Below, piece after piece: positions 56,945-64,000 of a stretch of 64,000 nucleotides of DNA (its first letter is position 1; every line of letters begins with the position of its first letter). The translations under genes were made by a program, and so were the position numbers. Origin of the DNA: Morinoia aosen (Eukaryota > Arthropoda > Malacostraca > Amphipoda > Talitridae); the NCBI GenBank assembly GCA_030386875.1, contig CM059576.1, forward strand, positions 60,263,581-60,327,580, written 5' to 3'. The notes below the pieces were generated by a model. The model was not told where the DNA came from. It did no database searches and saw only the letters and a program-made list of their open reading frames with translations.

Positions 56945-57170
56945 GTCGTAGCCGTGTGTCTATAGGCCCTGCCCGCCGTGCGGGAAACGCGGGTTCGAAG
57001 TCCCGGCGCTGGATGGCGATTTTCTCTGTTGGGTATAGGGGAAAAATTCAAAGCACAATACCCCGCTCTACCCAGGTGTCTGAAATGGATACCGGTCTTG
57101 ACCGGGGGAAAGCGTCATGGCGTCCTGGCGTTAGTTATAAGGAATTTGAAAATCCAATGTACAAGGTGAT
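56945..57170 (+). mobile_element. tRNA-derived SINE
   Basis: It contains an A-box-like TAGCCGTGTGTC (56949-56960) and a near-perfect B box GGTTCGAAGTCC (56992-57003), about 43 bp apart. A non-tRNA body follows (TATAGGGGAAAAATTCAAAG, GGATACCGGTCTTGACCGG). It is far more GC-rich than its flanks. The sequence cannot fold into a full cloverleaf, so it is not called a tRNA. Confidence 0.65.
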
Positions 57171-57299
57171 ATGTACGAGTATCAGGCTTGAAATTGGAAA
57201 TAGAGCATCCGTAGATGCCTTCATTATTTATTTTTTTTCTCGCGAATCCGGACAAATCCTTCAAAAGTTCTGAGCTTTCACTCGTCGTTGTGTGAAACA

Positions 57300-60037
57300 C
57301 AACAAAATTTGAAAATATATGCATTTATTTCAAAAAATTATACTGTATTTTTGACATATAAGCTGTTACTTACAAGAGCTTCTTGAGGACAAAACGTCAA
57401 AAATTACCCTTTTTAAAATCAAACTCTCATGCACAGTTAACCTTCTCATAGCAAAGAAAAACTATAGAGAAAGCATGGAAAATATATCTCTATAATTAAT
57501 TTTCTTACAATGAAGCGCTGTTTCGATGTAACGCAAACTACTACGACTGACAATAATGAGTTAGTTGCGTGTTTTTCTAACAGGCCCTTTTCGCGATAAT
57601 ATTTCATTCAAATCTTGTTAAAATATTTCACAGGAATTGAAATAACTAGCAAGCAAAACCTCATTTGTATTGCGTAAGTAACCGGTAAAATAATAATAAT
57701 GAATAATGTTTTTGTGGTCCTCAGAACGTTAGGCAATACACCGGCATGTGTATTTACTTATATAAAGACTACAAATTTTCAAACTAGTTACACAACTGCT
57801 GCACATTCTGCCGAATATCGTCTTAAAACATTGGTTACTTACGAATAAAAGAGGTAAAATACTACAATTGGCAAACTCACCGAATCAGAATAAAAGTGAG
57901 TAGAAACGCTTCAGCGCACCCACACTTTCAACCTTCAATAGTTTAATGACACGGTTTATAAATAATTAGCGTCAGCGCAATGACTGCGGATGGGTTGGTC
58001 AGTGGTCACTTAAATATCAAAGCAGTGGTTGCAATTGTAAATGGAACACTCAATGTCTCCACAAATTGCGTGACATGTTTAGAGTCATTAATTGTATTTT
58101 TTCAAACAATTTTTCTCCCCTGGCATTGAAAAAGAACAAAAAACAGTAATGTAGGAAATTTTTTGTACAACATTCAAAATTGAATTTTGAAATATGTTAT
58201 CGTAACTTACATGTATCAACTGGCATTACTGAACACAGGAGTGTCATGTTAAATGTTTTGCTTTACGATGATTGTGATTCATAAATTTATTAGATATGAA
58301 ATTGTTATGAGTTCAATTGAGGACGTTTTATGTTAGGAAATCTTTAAACCCCAATATGTTTTTAATAAAGCATCTCATGTATCACAATTTTTGGAAATGA
58401 ACGGTTTTTCTTCTTTTCTTATATCATCTAACTTCATCGAGAAATATCCAGTAAAAACTTCGGTGGAGTAATTTCATCGGATATCAAATAACTAATAAAT
58501 TTACAATGAATCACATATATCAATGTTGAAATTATCTGTCAGATGGTTTTTATTAATTTACATAGATGTTCTCTTTGTGTATTTTCTGCTTAAAAACCGT
58601 TAATTGCATTAACGAACAACAAAAGACAATCATTCCCAAATATCTGTACATGACACCCACTGTCATTTCAAATGTCAAGCTTTGCTTACATTAAATTTTT
58701 TAGCCCTAATGCTTAATATTTGATTTCAAGCCACCAAATTGGTTGGCAGAAATTGGTTTTCTTTAAACTCCATAACGTGATTAATTAAAAACGAAATTTA
58801 TAAAGAGTATCATACAACTTACCCTAAGACAAACCGAAATAACATGTGAATATTTACGCACTATAAAGGAAAAATGGAATAACCATATAATTATTCAACA
58901 GCAGGTATACTCTACCATGCATACAGCTGCTAGGTAACTGCGGCGCGGAAGGAACAGCGCTCCGGAGCAAATGGAACTCTCGGAAGTTCATTTATCATGA
59001 ACGAGCTCAATTTGTGTCTCATACAAGGCCGAATAGCGAATCATTCTCGTAAGAATAGCATTACGGTATTCTTCCCCGTCTCGTTCACGGGGAACAATAA
59101 TGAATAACTATTACTTTGAAGGGGTTTTTGACTAAAAAATTTACCTTTTCCTAAAGCTGAAAGCTTTCTTTTTCCAATGAAATAACTTGAAGGCCATTTA
59201 AAGCACGATATATGGTATAAAAATGTCTTTTAATACGATGAATGACGTTTCCTTGGAAAGCATTCATACATCAGCGCGGTCTCGCTCATCAGTTCATTAA
59301 GCAACATGGTGTGAAGAGGTGTGCGACGCTCCTATCACTCGATTCAGTCCACGTTTATTCTTTCACGTATAAAAAGAAAAATGTATATAATAACGGTTAT
59401 TTTTATGATGAAACCTTTTATAAACTAATTTTAAGTTATATTTGTTCCAATTTTTGGTGCCAATTTTGATTATAAGGTACTTCAAAATAGTTCACAGAAA
59501 TTCCTTGGATTGCTACATCAAATTCCAATTTGCCATTGTGTCCAGGCATAAAAAAGTTCCCTGAAATTCTTCCCTGCACTTGCACCTCCCTTCCTACGAC
59601 CAGTCCCATTTCTTGTCATCCTCACACACAGACTTCTCTCTCAGTACAAATTTCACAGGCAGAAGAAGTCTTCACTCACCAAATCTACTGAAAATTAAGT
59701 TATCAAACCAATAGAAACAAAAACGTTTCCTACTACTCTCACAGTCACTCTTTACAATGTCACACACTATACTCTTTATATGCAAAGAAAGCTTACCAGT
59801 CAAAACACCTCAGTCAAAAATTGCAAGTCACCACACCAAAGTCCAATGCTCAGTCTCAACTCTCACGCAACAAAAAAAACTACTCTCACGAGCACTCCAT
59901 ACAAAGTCACACACTGTACTCACGTGAATATCCAAACTATACCAGTTTTTCAGCAACTTCACTTTAATTCACCACAATTTTCGTCGGAGGTTCAGCAGCA
60001 CGTGCACACCGTATCGTATCCGCACCAAAATCAATTT
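57300..60037. other. No gene recognised
   Basis: Mostly AT-rich. A GC-richer patch at 58925-59100 (GGAACAGCGCTCCGGAGC, TTCCCCGTCTCGTTCACGGG) and a pyrimidine-rich patch at 59570-59960 are the only compositional departures. Open frames are short and featureless. Confidence 0.4.
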
Positions 60038-60109
60038 ATCCGTTCCGTAGTGCCCTGAACGATCCGTTCCGTGATGTCCGGAACGAACCTTTCCGGAGCA
60101 CTCTGAACA
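60038..60109. repeat. Three 24-bp tandem units
   Basis: The unit ATCCGTTCCGTAGTGCCCTG plus AACG recurs three times with increasing divergence, ending AACCTTTCCGGAGCACTCTG. No function is evident. Confidence 0.55.
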
Positions 60110-61612
60110 AATCGTTTTGAAACACTCGGAAGTAAGTAAACTCATACGACAGCTTTGGTCCATGACTATTTAGCTGTCGCTTTGACATTTAACCAAAATT
60201 ACACAAAATAATAAATTTTAAGGGATAGTTGCACTGTATGAGTCGTGTTCTTGAATTCCGTCAATGCTTTCCGGATATAGTTATATGGGTCATCCAGATT
60301 TTTCAACTGTTTGTGTCCGATTCGTTTGAAATTTGGCCAGTATATGTATTTGTTAGAAGAAAATTTTTTTACTCGCGTAACTTTTTCGATTTAAGCCTTA
60401 GTTTTTTTGAAAAATACAAAAAGTTTGTTTTTTTGGTATATTGTTATCGAAATTTCTGGATATTTCAAATGAATAGAAGTAATTGAGTTTTCATGCTGGA
60501 ACAAAACCAATGACAGTTTTAGAATCCGTGGAGCATTTCTAACAAAAGTACGATAGCAAATTATCCATTTGTAACTTTTTTTTTCAACATGCGGCATTTG
60601 ATCACTAACTCAAACATACACTAATTTGGGGTTTTGGGCTTGATAAAAAAAAATTATTTATACAATTGGGAATTTTGTTACCGTATGAAGTTTTGAACTT
60701 TTTGCTTGATGCGCGTAATTCAATTTTTACGTATAGTTCTAAGTACACCAGTTTGGATGTTCTGGTATCATCAAGGTTTATGCAATTAAGGTTTAACAGG
60801 GCCACCAGCATTTACTGTGCCTATGGCTAGGCACATAAATACAACTACGATTAAGATTGAATGTCTGTTTGGGCCCTTTGACTCAGAAGGAGTAGGTAAC
60901 CTGATGCTCTACTGGCACCGATGTTTTCAGCACACTTACACGAAACTATCCACTGTGTGGTAGTGAAAGTGACTGATATTCTCGCCTCTTTTATTATTTT
61001 GACGCTGAGGGGTGCCGTGGTCACGGTCCACTCATTGGGGTTTTCCACTTCTTGAGGCGGGGTTCCGGGTCCAGTCCTAGCGGCGTACTCCTTTTATGTT
61101 TGGTTGGTATGGTTTGGCTTTTAGAGTTGATACCAATTTTCAAAACATAAAGCGCTCGAGTAAGGTTTTTGAATTACGTGACAGAGGATAAAGACGACAC
61201 GGTTTGGGAACTCAGCTTTGTCTCGGGTTTATTTGAAGACGCCAGAAGGACCGCCGAGTCTTGTTTACTGAAGAACTTGGCTGAAGATGGTTCGCAGTCC
61301 GTGCAGGCAAAAGGCTCCGGCGAGTGACGAAGTCGACAGTGTGTGTGTGTGTGTTGATTTATGGTATTCACTTTATGAGTGGGGCAATTTAGCAGGCAAG
61401 AGAAATCAGTGGGATTTCAGGGGTAAGCTCAAAGCCTGCGGAATTTGAGCAGGTGAGTGATATCAATTTGAGCCGTGATTGATGGCGATAATAGGTCTTA
61501 ATTGGTTTTCAATGAAAGATCATGGCACACGGAATTTAACAGATGCGGGCTCATTAATTTGTGTCCGTGGTTGGAGGCAGTTTACAATTTAGCCAGTAAT
61601 TAGATAATATAC
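60110..61612. other. No gene recognised
   Basis: A minus frame at 60851-61048 (NEWTVTTAPLSVKIIKEARI) looks somewhat protein-like and lies in a GC-richer patch (60880-61090), but it has no recognisable family. A (GT) run lies at 61339-61354. Confidence 0.3.
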
Positions 61613-61747
61613 AAGGCTAAAGGCAAGTTAAAGGCAGAGCTAAAGGCCAAGCTAAAGGCAGAGCTAGAGGCCAAGCTAAAGGCACAGGTAAAGGCCAAGC
61701 TAAAGGCAAAGATAAAGGCCAAGCTAAAGGCAAAGATAAAGGCCCAG
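61613..61747. repeat. 12-bp minisatellite with 24-bp higher-order alternation
   Basis: About 11 units of CTAAAGGC(A/C)(A/G)AG, with AAAGGCAGAG and AAAGGCCAAG types alternating. One plus-strand frame reads Leu-Lys-Ala-Lys/Glu repeats and the opposite strand reads Pro-Leu-Ala-Trp repeats. Neither extends into a gene. Confidence 0.9.
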
Positions 61748-62875
61748 GGATGGATGTGTTGGGGTGTTGGTGGTGTCGGAGAATCTGGAAATATTCAGGG
61801 AGCTGGATGACAATATTCCGGAAAGACACACCAAGAAAACCCACAACAGCTGTTTCCCTTATAGCGGTAAATTCCCATTACGGAGAAACCCTGAGTTTTT
61901 CCTACAGATTTAACATCGCGCTTATTATTTCTCTTTTTTTAAGCTCATGAAGAATAAGGACAGATTTAAACATGCTAGCAATATAACTTTTCTCTATGCT
62001 CTCGATTTCAAATATAAGCTTGACACTAACAATAATTTAATTGTGTAAAAAATCGTAATTGTTAAACATGTCATGAAAACTACATGATTTCTGTGCGCGT
62101 TCAGGGCGATAATAATTTAAACACTCGATCATCAATATGAACCCCGGTAATTTTATAATATGCCCGTGTGACGCTACACTAATGTTTCTGGCATCGAAAT
62201 CAACTATTTACGAAACCTACAGGCAGCACTACACTGTCAACGTGCTGACTATGCATGTAAATATTGAATACTGCACAGGTGTGCTGAATAGGAATGGATA
62301 ATCGAACACTGCACACTGGCAAGGGTGCGGAATGTAAATGGAAATACTGAAACACCCAATCACACCTACGTCATAATTACGATCTATTAAGCTAAGAAAT
62401 GTTAGCAGCACAGGTAAAATACACCTATCACGACTACGCCATTTACTAAAAACAGCTTAGGAATGCTAAACAATACTTACGAAATATATCTAAGAAAACT
62501 ATTACTGAGCACCTTGAAATTGCTAGCAGCACTGGTAAAAATACTCTTAAGAGCTACTATTAAACACGTAATACTTTAAGAAAATCTCTAACTGGATTAA
62601 AACACTTTATTTCCACTTACGCGACGCTGTGCCCACGTACACGAGAATACAAAGAATGACGCTCAGGAAAATGGCGTACGTTGAGATGTTGCCACACACA
62701 GGGCTTAAACTCGAACGGCTGTCGATATTATTCTCTTTTTGTGCTTTTACACAAAAACTTTTAAGATTAATAATTAAAAGTAGAAAATTATTAATAATAA
62801 TTTAAATTGAGATTTTTAATGCCAATAATTATGTTATTTAAATGATAATGAGAAATTTACTGAACTTATACATTT
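61748..62875. other. No gene recognised
   Basis: AT-rich sequence without supportable features. Short frames lack motifs. Confidence 0.35.
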
Positions 62876-63437
62876 TGTAGCGACTGCTACACTCCAACCG
62901 CTCGCGGCGGCTAGTGGGAGTCCGTTGTGGGTCCCGGTGAAGACGGAATGTGAGTGTAGTAATTCGCTGATGTGGGTGATTTGAGTGGCTCAACGAGTGG
63001 AGATGGCCGAAGTAGAATGGACGGCGAGAATGAAAGGCGAAGCCTGAACGCTTGGAGCGATGCACGAGTGGAGGATTGAATTATTCAACGAGAATTGTAA
63101 GTGTTGAAAGGAGGCTCTTGAAAGAGGGGTCTCGAAAGAGGCAGTACCGTTGTCCGGTTACTGGGTTGTGGAGCCGTGTGGCTGATTGGTACGTCTCAAC
63201 TGTTTCTGAGAAGGGTCTAGTTTACGGCTCAATGGCGGGGATTGAGAACTAGGTGGTTGTGTTGTTGTGAATTGGCTCGTAGGTCCTTCTGTGCGAGAAA
63301 GAGAACGCTGGGTTACTTGGTCGAGCACAGTTAAAGAGGGAGAGCAGTCGCTGCACAAGCCAGGCTGTGAACGACTGCCGATTAACAGAATTGCCTCGGA
63401 TCGAGGAGTCTCTATGCAACAGCCCCAACCGGAATTC
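62876..63437 (+). repeat. Possible LTR (GC-rich, about 560 bp)
   Basis: A sharply GC-richer block starts TGTAGCGACTGCTACACTCC and stops immediately before TGGCGCCCGAATACGG, which has the form of a Lys-type retroviral primer-binding site. No second LTR and no gag/pol lie in the window, and the 3' boundary is not CA, so this is tentative. Confidence 0.3.
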
Positions 63438-63455
63438 TGGCGCCCGAATACGGCC
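63438..63455 (+). other. Possible primer-binding site
   Basis: TGGCGCCCGAATACGGCC begins with the TGGCGCCC complement of a lysine tRNA 3' end used by many retroelements. It is placed directly after the GC-rich block. Confidence 0.3.
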
Positions 63456-63499
63456 GAAGGTAATCGCAATATTGACAACGTCGTATGGACAACATGAAT

Positions 63500-64000
63500 T
63501 TCCCAGGTGCAAGCCTCAATATTTACCTAACATATAGCTATGTTCAGCGTATTACTAGAAGTGTACACGGGATGTCTTTTGACTGTCTCCAGCACGGAGT
63601 GTAAGGTCAGTCTACGAGATTCCAAAGCCGACACCAATGCAACATTGGCAGAAGCCAAAGCTGAGAATTAAGGTTGTTATTGGATGAGTTTATGTACAAA
63701 GGAATTTACTGATCGGGCATCAGTAGGAATGAGGCCTTATTTTCCTAAATCAAAGATGTCACAGCTTAATACTTTAGGATGCAATTACTAGAGTACACAA
63801 GTGCTTTAGGTTGGGTTGCTATGACATTAGAACAATTTACACTAAGCAACAGTCAAGGACTGTCTGCAATAACCATATCTAAGCCTAAAATTAACTGGGG
63901 TCAATGCTAACTAATCCCAATTGGAAAATAACTGGGAAGCCTCCACAAAACTTAAGCAGCTAAAATATGAGCAATCTAAGCATGAAATCAGTAAGAATAT
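63500..64000. other. No gene recognised
   Basis: If 62876-63437 is an LTR this would be leader sequence of an element running off the window. No gag-like frame is seen. Confidence 0.3.

Noticed and set aside
56949-57010. A tRNA gene
   Set aside because: A and B boxes are present but no acceptor stem or full cloverleaf can be formed, and a long non-tRNA body follows, so a SINE fits better.
61613-61747. CRISPR-like array
   Set aside because: The units are contiguous 12-mers without spacers, in a eukaryotic genome; it is a minisatellite.

Overview
This is nuclear DNA from an arthropod, probably an insect. It is AT-rich, its genes have GT-AG introns, there are no operons, and much of the 64 kb is transposable elements of animal types: Gypsy LTR, Penelope-like, APE-type LINE, Tc1, pogo/Tigger, piggyBac, PIF/Harbinger, a tRNA-derived SINE and several MITE/foldback families. 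The species cannot be named from the sequence. No rRNA, tRNA, CRISPR or bacterial feature was seen.

Region by region. Positions 1-2300 hold a foldback MITE and unassigned DNA. Positions 2307-17751 (minus strand) hold the one convincing host gene, a RING plus B-box (TRIM-like) ubiquitin-ligase gene. Two 5' coding exons (17740-17027, 16873-16551) can be spliced in phase either to a short exon with a transmembrane tail (14833-14644, 408 aa in total) or to three distal exons (11762-11620, 6296-6143, 2499-2307, 508 aa in total). Its introns carry a Tc1 relic, two MITEs, copies of a roughly 350-bp interspersed repeat and an inverted pair of Penelope-like copies. A broken duplicate of its RING exon lies just upstream (18171-18094).

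Positions 18.3-24 kb hold two more inverted Penelope-like pairs, one of them split by a decayed piggyBac element at a TTAA site. Positions 25-36.7 kb are a nest: four copies of a TIR element with 8-bp target duplications, one carrying a TTAA MITE, one sitting inside a minus-strand LINE, and one carrying a decayed pogo/Tigger element. The LINE (about 27.0-33.3 kb) encodes a coiled-coil region, an SGNH-type esterase, an AP endonuclease and a reverse transcriptase. Positions 36.9-44.2 kb appear to be a 7.3-kb PIF/Harbinger element with a decayed minus-strand transposase, itself invaded by other repeats.

Positions 44187-54428 are a 10.2-kb Gypsy-type retrotransposon on the minus strand. It has 237-bp LTRs differing at 4 sites, a perfect 5-bp target duplication, an open 1423-codon pro-pol frame, a gag broken by a frame change, a U UUU UUA slippery heptamer at the gag/pol overlap, and a small membrane-protein ORF behind a splice-acceptor-like site where env would lie. 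Positions 54.8-56.3 kb are a TTAA-flanked foldback element. A tRNA-type SINE lies at 57 kb, a 12-bp minisatellite at 61.6 kb and a possible LTR plus primer-binding site at 62.9-63.5 kb. Most of 57.3-64 kb shows no supportable gene.

The elements interact mainly by nesting, and several empty-site comparisons inside the window fix element borders exactly.
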